From: DASUHT01 sp038230835
Lineage (GTDB): Bacteria > Actinomycetota > Thermoleophilia > Gaiellales > JAICJC01
Assembly (NCBI GenBank): GCA_038230835.1
Contig: JBBRMM010000012.1
Span: 41,502 to 105,501 of the forward strand
DNA length: 64,000 nt
Direction of reading: 5' to 3'
Shown piece by piece: positions 48,006 through 56,991 of the stretch (position 1 is its first letter; every line of letters starts with the position of its first letter). The notes below the pieces were generated by a model. It was not told the DNA's origin and did no database searches. It saw only the letters and a list, made by a program, of their open reading frames with translations. Position numbers and translations under genes: made by a program.

Positions 48006-49028
48006 ATGTCCGCGACCGGGACCATGCGTGCGGCTCGGTTTCACGGCGGCGCCCGCGTCAGCGTTGTGCAGGTAGAGATTCCCACAGCGGGCCCGCAAGA
48101 CATCCTCCTGCGTGTCCACGCAAACGCGCTGTGCGGCAGTGACCGCGACGCATATCACCACGGCAGCGCCGTGATCCCAGGGCACGAGATCGCCGGCACT
48201 GTGATCAGTACAGGTGAGGACGTGCACGACGTCGCGGCTGGCGATCGCGGTGTCGTGTATCTGGTCGACTACTGCGCCGCGTGCCGGGCATGCATCGCCG
48301 GCAGCCCGAACACGTGCCTGAGCCGTCGGGCCATGATCGGCTTCACCCAGAACGGCGGGCTGGCCGAGATGGTTTGCGTGCCCGCGCACTGCTTTCTTCC
48401 GGTTCCGGCGGACATCGAGCTGGCTGCAGCAACGGCGCTGCTCGATCTCTTCGGCACGACGCTGCACGCCCTGCGCCGAGCCGGCCGAGACGTAGCCGGC
48501 GCAGACGTGGCGGTCGCGGGCTGCGGCCCGATCGGAATCGGTGCGATCGCCGTCGCGTGCGCTTTGGGTGCCCGCTCTGTGCATGCGTTCGATGTCGTGC
48601 CCTATCGGCTGCGGCTGGCAGAGGCACTGGGCGCGGTGGTGGTGGATGGCCGCTCGGCCGATCCGGTGCAGGTGATCCGTGAGCAGGTGCCCGACGGCTG
48701 CGCGATTGTGATCGAAGCCGCCGGCCGGCCCGAGACCCAGCGCATGGCGCTCGAGCTAGCGGGCCCCGACGGCCGCGTGGTCATCGTCGCTCACTCGCGC
48801 GAACCGCTCGCGCTGCAGACTTCTGCGGACCTGATTCAGCTCGAGCGGGCAGTGATCGGCTCCGAGTACTTTCCGCTGAGGTCGTTTCACGAGAGCCTTG
48901 AACTGGTGCAAGCGGGCCGGTTGGATCCCGGGCCGCTTTTGACGCACCGCTACTCGCTGGACGACGTACAGGTCGGCTACCAAGCGTTCTTCGGCGGCGA
49001 CACCGGCAAGGTGCTGGTGCTGCCGTGA
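48006..49028 (+). CDS. Zinc-dependent medium-chain dehydrogenase
   Basis: About 340 residues of the MDR alcohol/sorbitol dehydrogenase group. Catalytic zinc ligands fit the Cys in ALCGSD and His in PGHEIAG; the structural zinc site is complete (CAACRACIAGSPNTC). The NAD-binding segment is VAGCGPIGIGAIAVACALGA. Such enzymes oxidise polyols or sugars. ATG 48006 is chosen; ATG 48024 also possible. Its stop overlaps the start of the second Gfo/Idh/MocA gene (GTGA), so the two dehydrogenases are coupled. Confidence 0.88.
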   Translation: MSATGTMRAARFHGGARVSVVQVEIPTAGPQDILLRVHANALCGSDRDAYHHGSAVIPGHEIAGTVISTGEDVHDVAAGDRGVVYLVDYCAACRACIAGSPNTCLSRRAMIGFTQNGGLAEMVCVPAHCFLPVPADIELAAATALLDLFGTTLHALRRAGRDVAGADVAVAGCGPIGIGAIAVACALGARSVHAFDVVPYRLRLAEALGAVVVDGRSADPVQVIREQVPDGCAIVIEAAGRPETQRMALELAGPDGRVVIVAHSREPLALQTSADLIQLERAVIGSEYFPLRSFHESLELVQAGRLDPGPLLTHRYSLDDVQVGYQAFFGGDTGKVLVLP

Positions 49029-50005
49029 GCATCCGCGCCGCGGTGATAGGAGCGGGGTTTGTGGGGAGCATCCACGCGCGTGCGCTGGCAGCCCACCCAG
49101 ACATCGAGTTGGTCGGCATCTGCGCACGCACCCCGCACCGGGCCGAGCAACTGGCGGCCGCTCACCGGGTTCCCGTCTACCTCGGTGTCAACCAGCTGCT
49201 TGGGCGGGCCACGCCTGACCTCGTGTGCGTCGCGACCGGCAACGGCGAGCACACCGACCCGGCGATTGCGGCGCTCCGGGCGGGGGTGCACGTGCTGTGC
49301 GAAAAGCCGATTGCACTGTCGCTCGAGCAGGCGGACGCAATAGTCGGCGCGGCGGATGAGTCGGGCGCCGTGCTGGGAGTCAACTTCAACCACCGATTCT
49401 CGGAACCGTTTCGGCGGGCGATCGAGTTCGTGCGCGAAGCGAAGCTCGGTCCGGCGGCGTACGTCGCAGTGAGGTTTGCCGGAGATCTCTACAAGGAGCT
49501 GGCCGATCCGCTCTGCATGCTGAAGGAGACCCAGGGCCACAGCTTCGACCTGCTACGCCTGTTCGGAGGCGAAATCGCCGAGTTGACGGCGATGATGTCC
49601 GATCCGCACAAGATCGGGGTGTGGACGAGCGCTTCGATCAGCGTCCGCTTTCAAACCGGCGCGATCGGAAACGTGCTCGGCAGTTGGGATAGCTCCTACG
49701 CCCATCCGCACGCGCAGGTGTTCGAATACCGGGCCACCGGTGGCGGGGTAATCGTCGACAACGTGATCGATGCGGTGCGCCTGTACCGGCACGACGATGC
49801 GGAGTATCGCGAGTGGCGGCCGGGGCTATTCGATGCCGAGCGTCGGGACTTCTGGCACACCATCGACCGTCACGTCGTTGCGTTCGTTGAAGCCGTGCGC
49901 GACGGGAAGCCCCCGCCGGTGAGCGGCCGCGACGGGCGTCGCGCGCTCGAGTTGTCCGTAGCTGCCGGGCGGTCGTTCCAGGAAGGGCGACCGGTCTCGG
50001 TGTAA
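49025..50005 (+). CDS. Gfo/Idh/MocA-family oxidoreductase
   Basis: 326 residues: Rossmann motif VIGAGFVGSIHARAL, the catalytic CEKPIAL motif, and a substrate domain with KETQGHSFDLLRLFGGEI, where His in GHSFDLL is the probable active-site base. It starts inside the stop codon of the zinc dehydrogenase. Only distant similarity to the oxidoreductase at 45555-46745 is apparent, so the two probably act on different intermediates. Substrate unknown; likely an inositol-, glucose- or keto-sugar-type dehydrogenase. Confidence 0.9.
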   Translation: MSIRAAVIGAGFVGSIHARALAAHPDIELVGICARTPHRAEQLAAAHRVPVYLGVNQLLGRATPDLVCVATGNGEHTDPAIAALRAGVHVLCEKPIALSLEQADAIVGAADESGAVLGVNFNHRFSEPFRRAIEFVREAKLGPAAYVAVRFAGDLYKELADPLCMLKETQGHSFDLLRLFGGEIAELTAMMSDPHKIGVWTSASISVRFQTGAIGNVLGSWDSSYAHPHAQVFEYRATGGGVIVDNVIDAVRLYRHDDAEYREWRPGLFDAERRDFWHTIDRHVVAFVEAVRDGKPPPVSGRDGRRALELSVAAGRSFQEGRPVSV

Positions 50006-50016
50006 TGCCGGCGTTC

Positions 50017-50046
50017 TTGACCCGGTCGAACCTGAAGTGGTACAAC
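50017..50046 (+). promoter_or_regulatory. Possible internal promoter
   Basis: TTGACC (50017-50022) and TACAAC (50041-50046) are separated by 18 bases in the 227-base gap between the oxidoreductase and the second dehydrogenase, so a second transcript may start here. The last hexamer lacks the final T of TANNNT. Confidence 0.35.
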
Positions 50047-50232
50047 TGGGCCCATCGTTCGCCTTCCCGGAAACCCATTGAGCATCTGAGCGCCGGTCTG
50101 CCGGCGCTGACCCCTGGAAAATGACGCTGATTTGCGGCTTCCTGCTCGTGCGGACGCGGATCGACCGTTACCTGATCCCGCGTGACGGAGGGACTTGGTG
50201 GGGGGCATCACGTTGACTGGTGTCGCGGGCTG

Positions 50233-51279
50233 ATGCCGACCGTCGTTCGGTTCGAAGGGCCGCGGGTGGCCGTGTTGGTCGAGGAGCCGAGCAGGGCGCT
50301 GGCTGCCGACCAGGTGCGCCTGCGGACGCTGTACTCCGGCATCTCCGCGGGCACCGAGTTGACCGCCTATCGCGGATCCAACCCGTACCTTGCCAAGCGC
50401 TGGGACAGCTCCAGGCGACTGTTCCTCGACGAGGATGTTTCTTTCGAATATCCGATCGACGGCTGGGGCTACGAGGAGGTCGGAGAGATCGTGGAGACCG
50501 GGGCCGACGCGCAGGGCGTCGCTGTCGGCGACCGCGTCTGGGGAGCGTGGGGCCACCGAAGCGAGCACGTTGCACCCGCGGCCTGGGCGGCACGGCGCGT
50601 GATGCCGGCCGACCTGGGTTCGATCCTGGGCATCTTCTCCCAGATCGGCGCGATAGCGCTCAACGCGATCCTGGATGCCGACATCCACGTCGGGGAGTTG
50701 GTCGCCGTGTTCGGCCAGGGCCCGCCCGGGCTGATCGCGACTGCGCTCGCCGGCCTCAACGGGGGTAGGGTGGTCGCTGTTGACGGCATCGAGCCACGGT
50801 TGCGGTTGGCCGAGCAGCTGGGCGCGGCACACGTGGTCGACTTCGGCCGCGTGTCCCCGGCCGAGGCCATCCGCGCGCTGAGCGCTGACGTCGGCGCGGA
50901 CGTGTCGATCGAGTTTTCCGGGGCTGCAAGCGCGCTGAACGAGGCAATCCGGTCGACTGCGTACAACTCGCGGGTAGTCGCGTCTGGGTTCTTCCAGGGC
51001 GGCGCGGCCGGTCTATTCCTGGGTGAGGAATTCCACCACAACCGGATCCAGGTCGTGTGTTCGCAGATCTCAGGCATCAACCCGTCGCTTGACCATCGCT
51101 GGAACGAGCTGCGTCTGCAGCAAACCGTGATGCGGCTCCAAGCCGAAGGACGGCTCGATCTGAGACCCTTGATCTCGCACGTGATCGCGGCAGCGGACGC
51201 GGCCGCCGCCTTCAGGCTGCTGGACGAGCGGCAGGCCGACACGGTGCAGGTTGTGCTCGACTTTGGCACGGTGTCGTGA
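50233..51279 (+). CDS. Medium-chain dehydrogenase without catalytic zinc site
   Basis: About 348 residues of the MDR superfamily. Where zinc enzymes have a catalytic cysteine this one reads YSGISAGTELTAYRG, and the structural-zinc Cys cluster is absent, so it is a zinc-independent member similar to BchC-like and bi-domain oxidoreductase MDR parts. The cofactor segment is AVFGQGPPGLIATALAGLNG. ATG 50233 is preferred to a start 17 codons earlier. The stop overlaps the next GTG (GTGA). Likely acts on a keto or hydroxy sugar. Confidence 0.82.
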   Translation: MPTVVRFEGPRVAVLVEEPSRALAADQVRLRTLYSGISAGTELTAYRGSNPYLAKRWDSSRRLFLDEDVSFEYPIDGWGYEEVGEIVETGADAQGVAVGDRVWGAWGHRSEHVAPAAWAARRVMPADLGSILGIFSQIGAIALNAILDADIHVGELVAVFGQGPPGLIATALAGLNGGRVVAVDGIEPRLRLAEQLGAAHVVDFGRVSPAEAIRALSADVGADVSIEFSGAASALNEAIRSTAYNSRVVASGFFQGGAAGLFLGEEFHHNRIQVVCSQISGINPSLDHRWNELRLQQTVMRLQAEGRLDLRPLISHVIAAADAAAAFRLLDERQADTVQVVLDFGTVS

Positions 51280-52070
51280 GGCTCGCCTGCCAGGAGCACC
51301 TGATACCGGGCGATACGCTCGAGGAAAAGTGGCAGCTGCTATCGGCGGCGGGCTTTGATGGCATCGAACTTCACGGGCGCGGCGATCTGGCATTCAAGGG
51401 ACGAATCGGCGAGCTCCGACGGGCCCGCGATGCGGGCGTTCCCATGCCGACGGTATGTGTGATCATGGATCACTTCATCGGCGACTTCGACGCCGATCGT
51501 CGGCGTGACGCGATCGCGAACATGAAGTCACTGCTGTCGACGATTGCCGAGGTTGGTGGCGAGGGGGCGATCACGCCGGCCTCGTTCGGAATGTACTCAG
51601 ACGCGTTGCCGCCGTTTCGATCGCCGCGCTCGCCCGAGCATGATCGAGAGGTGTTGTTGGAGGGGCTGGAAGCGCTGGCCAGGCACGCCGCATCCGAGGG
51701 CGTGCTGCTGTATCTCGAACCGCTTAACCGCTACGAGGATCACATGCTGAATCGCCTTGCCCAGGCGGCGGAGCTGTGCGACGAGTTGGAGCACGGTTCG
51801 ATCAAGGTGATGGCGGATCTGTTCCACATGAACATCGAGGAGGACGACCTCGCCGACGCGATTCGCCAGTGCGGCGAGCGGGTCGGGCACGTTCATCTCG
51901 CGGACTCCGGCCGCGCCCATCCCGGCACCGGGCACATCGACTTCGCCGCAGCGCTCGCGGCGCTGAATGACGTTGGATTCACCGGGGTGATGGCGATGGA
52001 GTGCGGCATACGGGGCGATCCGCGGCAGGTGCTGTCTGATGTCGCGCGACGGTTGCGGGGCATGATGTGA
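51276..52070 (+). CDS. TIM-barrel sugar isomerase/epimerase
   Basis: 264 residues of the xylose isomerase-like AP endonuclease 2 family. The metal-binding quartet is visible: Glu in YLEPLNRYEDH, Asp in MADLFHMNIEEDD, His in GHVHLADSGRAHPG, and Glu in MAMECGIRG. The closest patterns are D-tagatose 3-epimerase, hydroxypyruvate isomerase and 3-keto-sugar-processing enzymes. It overlaps the preceding dehydrogenase and the following glycosidase, suggesting sequential steps on one substrate. Confidence 0.88.
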   Translation: MRLACQEHLIPGDTLEEKWQLLSAAGFDGIELHGRGDLAFKGRIGELRRARDAGVPMPTVCVIMDHFIGDFDADRRRDAIANMKSLLSTIAEVGGEGAITPASFGMYSDALPPFRSPRSPEHDREVLLEGLEALARHAASEGVLLYLEPLNRYEDHMLNRLAQAAELCDELEHGSIKVMADLFHMNIEEDDLADAIRQCGERVGHVHLADSGRAHPGTGHIDFAAALAALNDVGFTGVMAMECGIRGDPRQVLSDVARRLRGMM

Positions 52071-53299
52071 TGCTCGCCGGCCTCGGCCAATTCACGTGGG
52101 CTGTCGGCATCGAGGACACGTTTATCGCCCAGCCACATCCTCGCACCGGACGGATACTCGACGAGTACGAGCTGACCCAGCACTACCGTTTCTGGCGTGC
52201 CGACTTCGACCTCGCGGCGTCACTCGGCGTTACCGCGATGCGGTGGGGCGTTCCCTGGTATCGGACCGAGCCCGATCCCGGCCGGTTTGACTGGGAGTTC
52301 ACCGACCGGGTGCTCGCTCGAATGGCCGAGCTTGGCATCGCCCCGATCGTCGACCTTGTGCACTATGGATGCCCGACGTGGCTGGATGGCACCTTCCTCA
52401 ATCCTGACTATGGACGGCGTGTGGCGGCCTACGCCGCCGCGTTCGCCACTCGATACGGGTCGCTGGTTCGAATGTACACGCCGCTCAACGAACCCGTGGT
52501 CAACGCCATATTCTGCGGCCAAAACGGAACGTGGCCTCCGAATCTGCGCGGCGCGAGCGGCTATGTGCGCGTGCTCGTGAAGCTCTGCGAGGGGATGTCG
52601 CGAACGATCGAGGCGATCCGGGGCGTCCACCCCGATCCGGTGATCGTGCAGGTCGAGGCGACTAGCCACCTGCAGACCGACGACCCACAGATGGAGCCGA
52701 TCGTCGAGGCGAACTGGCTCCGACATTTCCTGCCCACCGAGATCGTGCTCGGCGAGGTCGGATCAGAACACCCGAGCACGGAGCAGCTGCTATCACTGGG
52801 CGCGGAGGAGTCCCAACTTCAGTGGCACCGCTCTCATCCCCAGCGCATCGACGTGATGGGCATCAACTACTACCCCCACCTGTCTAGCGGCACAGTCAGT
52901 TCGGGTACCGACGGCCAGCCGGTGATTCGGCGTCGGCGAGGCTCCGGCGCCGATGTTCACGACCTGCTTCAGCGCTTCCACGCCCGTTTCGCGGTGCCCG
53001 TAATGGTCACCGAGACGAGTGACCGGGCGCCGGCGTGGCGACGTGAACGATGGCTCCACGAGTCTGTTCAGGGTGTGCGGGACGCCCGCGCGGCCGGCGT
53101 CCCGGTGGTCGGGTACACGTGGTGGCCGCTGTACTGCCTATTCGACTGGCGGTGGCGCAAGGGGACGCTCGATCCAGACTCCTACATCTGCAGAATGGGG
53201 CTCTATGATCTGCGCAGGACGGCCGCAGGTGACCTCAGCCGCGTGCCCTCCCGGCTGGTCGAGCCGTTCAAACTCCTCGCGGCCGCTGGCCCCCCGTAG
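52070..53299 (+). CDS. GH1-like glycoside hydrolase
   Basis: 409 residues of a clan A TIM barrel resembling family 1 beta-glycosidases. The acid/base Glu is in MYTPLNEPVVNAIF and the nucleophile Glu in PVMVTETSDRAP; the N-terminus FTWAVGIEDTF and the GINYYPHL segment are also family-like. It is shorter than usual GH1 enzymes (about 450) and has no signal peptide, so it acts on an imported oligosaccharide or glycoside. ATG 52070 overlaps the upstream stop (TGATG). Its 3' end overlaps the GH2 gene by 32 bases tail to tail. Confidence 0.83.
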   Translation: MLAGLGQFTWAVGIEDTFIAQPHPRTGRILDEYELTQHYRFWRADFDLAASLGVTAMRWGVPWYRTEPDPGRFDWEFTDRVLARMAELGIAPIVDLVHYGCPTWLDGTFLNPDYGRRVAAYAAAFATRYGSLVRMYTPLNEPVVNAIFCGQNGTWPPNLRGASGYVRVLVKLCEGMSRTIEAIRGVHPDPVIVQVEATSHLQTDDPQMEPIVEANWLRHFLPTEIVLGEVGSEHPSTEQLLSLGAEESQLQWHRSHPQRIDVMGINYYPHLSSGTVSSGTDGQPVIRRRRGSGADVHDLLQRFHARFAVPVMVTETSDRAPAWRRERWLHESVQGVRDARAAGVPVVGYTWWPLYCLFDWRWRKGTLDPDSYICRMGLYDLRRTAAGDLSRVPSRLVEPFKLLAAAGPP

Positions 53300-55862
53300 C
53301 AAGTTCCAGCTCGGGCCGAAAACCCTCGTCGCTGACGAGTGCAACGAGCCGCGCCAGCACATGCCGGCCGAGAGCGTCCTCGCTGAGGAGGCGAAACGTC
53401 GTCACGATCCCAGCCCCCCGGCCGCAGCGAAAGGCAACAACGGTGCCAGCCATGTTGTGGATCCATCCCAGGTAGAGACCGCCGAGCATGTCCTGGGCGT
53501 GCTCAGGTCCCACGCCATCCAGCACGTGCTGCGGCGCCACCCCCCCGAACGTGAGATCGACCCGTGGCCCGATCCCCAGTCCGGCCGAGACAGCAGGCCG
53601 CACGAACCCCAGCCCTTGGGCCCAGTCGCCCGACCATCGGCTCCCTTCCCGTCGATGAAGTTCAAGGCCGAGCCCGCTTGGAACCGCGTCCGCGCTGCCT
53701 GCCACGATCACTGCTCGGCCCCCAGCTTCGAGATGCCCGATCGTCTGCTCGTCCAGCCTCGAGCGAACGATCGCCGCGCCATTCGGATCAACCGGGGGCG
53801 GCGAGGTGAGGGCGACCAGCGACAGGCTGTCACGGTTGACCAGCCGGCCGTGCCGGTCGAGCAAGACCACCTCAAGGTCACAACGTTCGGGCTCATGTCC
53901 GGCCCTCGGTGCGAGAACCTCAACACGGCCGAGCGCGACCGTGCGCCCGGCCGGAAGCACCCCGCCAAGCAGCTCATGAACCTGCTGCCCGTCGAGCGAT
54001 ACCTTCACTCGGAACCGGTCGAGGTCTCGCTGGGAGAAGTGCGACACCGAAATGTCGACGGTAAGCGGCTCGCCCTCGCTGAAGTGGTAGCTCGACGGCC
54101 ATGCAACCGCCACGTCCTCGGCGTTTACTCCCGGCAGGCGATGGTGGAACTCCTTCGGGTTTCGAGCCATGTCAAGCAGCCCGTTGCACTCCCAGTGCAC
54201 GTCGGTGAACTCCGTGATCACGTAGCCGGCGATCTCGGGGTGTCGGCGAAGGTCGCGGATCTGGTAGCTGAGGCCCTCTCCCTGATGACGCTGGCTCTCG
54301 GCCACGAACTCGCGCCACGAGCCGAACACCTCGTCCAGGCGCCACTCATGGAACCGCTCAACCACACCGCGGGGCACAACCACGCCCTCACCCCAGCCCG
54401 ACCCGCTGTCGAACCACCACGGCTCCGCACCAAAGTCATCACGCAGCCCGTCGACGTCTGGCAGCCCCCAGGTTCCAAACTCGGACAAGATCAGCGGCTC
54501 GTCCCCGCGCCGCTCGGCGTCGCCATGCGGGCTCCAGCTCGCCGCTGGATCGGAGACCCATCCCGCCGTCCACGCCGACCAGTCCGCCGCGCCGTCTGGC
54601 ACAGCCCGATACCAGTGGAAGTCGTTTAGGTCGGAGCGGACGTGGAAGTTCCCCTGGCAGGCCGAGTTGTCGACCCACAGGCGGGTCGGATCGAGCTGCT
54701 TGGCCCACATGAACGTGTCTGCGAGCCAGCGGCGGTGCTCCGGATCGCCGGCGAGGTCGATACCCCAACTCTCGTTCATGATCGACCAGACCACGATGGA
54801 GGGATGGTGATCGTCACGCGCGACCATCCCCGCGAGAGTAAGCCTCAGGGCACGGCGAGCGTCCTCGCTTAGGCGGCCGGCGTTCGGCAGTTCAGCCCAC
54901 ACCAACATGCCCATCCGATCGGCCCACCAAAGGTACCGCGGATCGGGGACCTTGATGTGGCAGCGCAGCAGGTTCACGCCCAGCTCGCCAGCGCGAAGCA
55001 GCTGCTGTCGCCGCAGATCGTCGGACGGCGGCGTGCTAATGCCGCCCAGGTAATAGTCTTGGTCGAGTGCCCCCCGCAGGTACACGGGCCGGTCGTTTAT
55101 GAGTACCAGCCCGTTCTCGGTCGTCACTGAGCGAAAACCGGTCTCGGCTGTCACGTGATCGTCGCCGAGCCGCAGGTCGACTCGGTAAAGCCGCGGAGAT
55201 CCTGGATGCCACCGCTCTGGCGTGCCGACGTCGACGGCAAGGTCGCTACCTGCCGCGACCTCCGTCGTCCAGCTTGCGGTACCGGACGGGGCGGTGACGC
55301 AGAGTTCTACTTGGCGTCGGCCAGGGTCGCCTGCCAGCGTTGGTGAGACGAGCAGGTGCCCGGTGTGGGGATCGGCCTGGACACGTACCTGATCGATCCA
55401 GGCCTCCGGTAGCGCCTCGATCCAGACGCTTTGCCAGATCCCCCCCAGCGGTCCGTACCAGCTCTGCTTACCATGGGGTACGTCCGCAAACGCAGTCTGA
55501 CCGGTCGTCTCGGGGCCGGGGTCGTCGACGTCGACTTCGATGGTGTTTCGACCGCGATGCAAGAGGCCGGTTACGTCTAGGCAGAAGGGTAGGTACCCGC
55601 CTTCGTGGCGGCCGGCGTCGTGGCGGTTGACGGAGACCACACACGAGTACTCCACGGCGCCGAAGCAGAGGCGCACCGTCGCGTCCATCCAGCCGTCGGG
55701 TATCTCCACCTCACGCTCGTACCGCGCTCTCCCGGCATGCAGTCGCAGGTCGTCAAACTGCGCCTGCCACGCCCCGGGCACGGTGATCTCGCGGGTGCGG
55801 TCCTCGCCGACCACACGGAACCGCCAGCTCCCGTCAAGGCTGATCCTGCGGCGACCCGCTAT
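53268..55862 (-). CDS. GH2 beta-glycosidase, start codon abnormal
   Basis: About 865 residues with the GH2 layout: jelly-roll domain, immunoglobulin-like domain, TIM barrel with acid/base Glu in IMNESWG and nucleophile Glu in LILSEFGTWG, then C-terminal beta domains. Likely a beta-galactosidase or beta-glucuronidase-type enzyme in the cytosol. The first usual start is GTG 55814, but the conserved N-terminal segment ISLDGSWRFR lies upstream in the same frame and is bounded by the previous gene's stop. No ATG, GTG or TTG occurs in that stretch; ATA at 55860-55862 is where a start would be expected. If GTG 55814 is used the protein lacks its first strand. Confidence 0.85.
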   Translation of the reverse strand: MAGRRRISLDGSWRFRVVGEDRTREITVPGAWQAQFDDLRLHAGRARYEREVEIPDGWMDATVRLCFGAVEYSCVVSVNRHDAGRHEGGYLPFCLDVTGLLHRGRNTIEVDVDDPGPETTGQTAFADVPHGKQSWYGPLGGIWQSVWIEALPEAWIDQVRVQADPHTGHLLVSPTLAGDPGRRQVELCVTAPSGTASWTTEVAAGSDLAVDVGTPERWHPGSPRLYRVDLRLGDDHVTAETGFRSVTTENGLVLINDRPVYLRGALDQDYYLGGISTPPSDDLRRQQLLRAGELGVNLLRCHIKVPDPRYLWWADRMGMLVWAELPNAGRLSEDARRALRLTLAGMVARDDHHPSIVVWSIMNESWGIDLAGDPEHRRWLADTFMWAKQLDPTRLWVDNSACQGNFHVRSDLNDFHWYRAVPDGAADWSAWTAGWVSDPAASWSPHGDAERRGDEPLILSEFGTWGLPDVDGLRDDFGAEPWWFDSGSGWGEGVVVPRGVVERFHEWRLDEVFGSWREFVAESQRHQGEGLSYQIRDLRRHPEIAGYVITEFTDVHWECNGLLDMARNPKEFHHRLPGVNAEDVAVAWPSSYHFSEGEPLTVDISVSHFSQRDLDRFRVKVSLDGQQVHELLGGVLPAGRTVALGRVEVLAPRAGHEPERCDLEVVLLDRHGRLVNRDSLSLVALTSPPPVDPNGAAIVRSRLDEQTIGHLEAGGRAVIVAGSADAVPSGLGLELHRREGSRWSGDWAQGLGFVRPAVSAGLGIGPRVDLTFGGVAPQHVLDGVGPEHAQDMLGGLYLGWIHNMAGTVVAFRCGRGAGIVTTFRLLSEDALGRHVLARLVALVSDEGFRPELELATGGQRPRGV

Positions 55863-55886
55863 GCGGTCACCACGCCTGCCGCAGTC

Positions 55887-56801
55887 TCACACTCCCCACT
55901 GCGGCAAGCCGGCGAAGGGATAGTAGCTCTCGTCTCGCGCCCGCCACGCCTCCACGAACTCGCCGAAGTTGTGCCGCGGGGTCCAGCCTAGCGTGAGGCG
56001 CGCCTTGTCGATCGGCCACAGCGTCTCCCCCCAGATCAGCGATCGAATATCGGCGCCGCGCTCCTGGGCAAGCGCAACCGCGCCTGGCCAGTGGCGTTCA
56101 ATTAAACTCGCCGGATCGGATGCCATCAGTGCCGCTTCCGCGCGCGTGAAGGGGACGTGGGCCATTACATCGAAGGCGTCGAACCCAGCCGGCGGCACAT
56201 AGGTGAGCGAGCGCACCACGGCGTCGGCGACGTCACGGTCGTCAACGCCGCCGAACAACAGCCGGAAGCCATAGCGAAGGAAGCTGTCGGGCACGTACAT
56301 CCCGAAGCGGAGGGCGACGGTGACGACTCCGTGTACCCGGGCGTAGTGAGCGCCCATCTGCTCGCAGAGCAGCTTCGAGAGCCCGTAGACGTCGGTGGGA
56401 AGCAGCGGGTCGTCCTCACTTGTCGTTGCGAACGCCGACGCAGTACGCCGCAGGCTCTCGCCATAGACACCCATCGTGCTCGAAAGCACAACTCGCCGGA
56501 TGCCCTCCTCCCGAGCCGCTTCGAAGACGTTGAACGTTCCGGTAGCGTTGACGTCCCAGAACTCCCGCGGGGGATGGCCGCGCAGGTGGACGCCGTGCAG
56601 TGCCGCCCCGTGCACGATCGCATCGACCCCGTCCACCGCTCGGCGAACGGCGCCCACGTCGCGCAGGTCTCCCTCGATCATAGGATGCTGCGTCCCGAAC
56701 GAGCGCTGGTCGAACGCGACGGGATCGTGGCCGGCTTCCACTAGGGCCGGCAGCACCACCCGCCCCAAGTTTCCCGCCGCGCCTGTCACCAGCACTCGCA
56801 T
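55887..56801 (-). CDS. NAD-dependent epimerase/dehydratase (extended SDR)
   Basis: 304 residues with the extended short-chain dehydrogenase pattern: GAAGNLGRVVLPAL glycine motif, DLRD acidic segment, SSTMGVYGE with the catalytic Ser/Thr, and the YGLSK Tyr-Lys pair. The C-terminal domain ends with LGWTPRHNFGEFVEAW, typical of nucleotide-sugar and uronate dehydrogenases. It may serve as a GalE-like epimerase or a sugar dehydrogenase in the pathway. It ends 25 bases before the putative GH2 start and shares its frame. Confidence 0.86.
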   Translation of the reverse strand: MRVLVTGAAGNLGRVVLPALVEAGHDPVAFDQRSFGTQHPMIEGDLRDVGAVRRAVDGVDAIVHGAALHGVHLRGHPPREFWDVNATGTFNVFEAAREEGIRRVVLSSTMGVYGESLRRTASAFATTSEDDPLLPTDVYGLSKLLCEQMGAHYARVHGVVTVALRFGMYVPDSFLRYGFRLLFGGVDDRDVADAVVRSLTYVPPAGFDAFDVMAHVPFTRAEAALMASDPASLIERHWPGAVALAQERGADIRSLIWGETLWPIDKARLTLGWTPRHNFGEFVEAWRARDESYYPFAGLPQWGV

Positions 56802-56991
56802 CAGAGCACCAGTTTAGCCGCCGCACTCGGCGACGCGCCACGCCGCCCGTTCAAGTAAGCACACGCGTCTCGCCGGCTGGACGCCCAGGCCATATTTTGT
56901 GGGGCGCTGCGGCGGGAACCGAATCGCGCACTCGCTCCACGGCTTCCCGGTGGCGAATACCCCATTTGTTCGCCGGCTACGAGGCCAGCCT

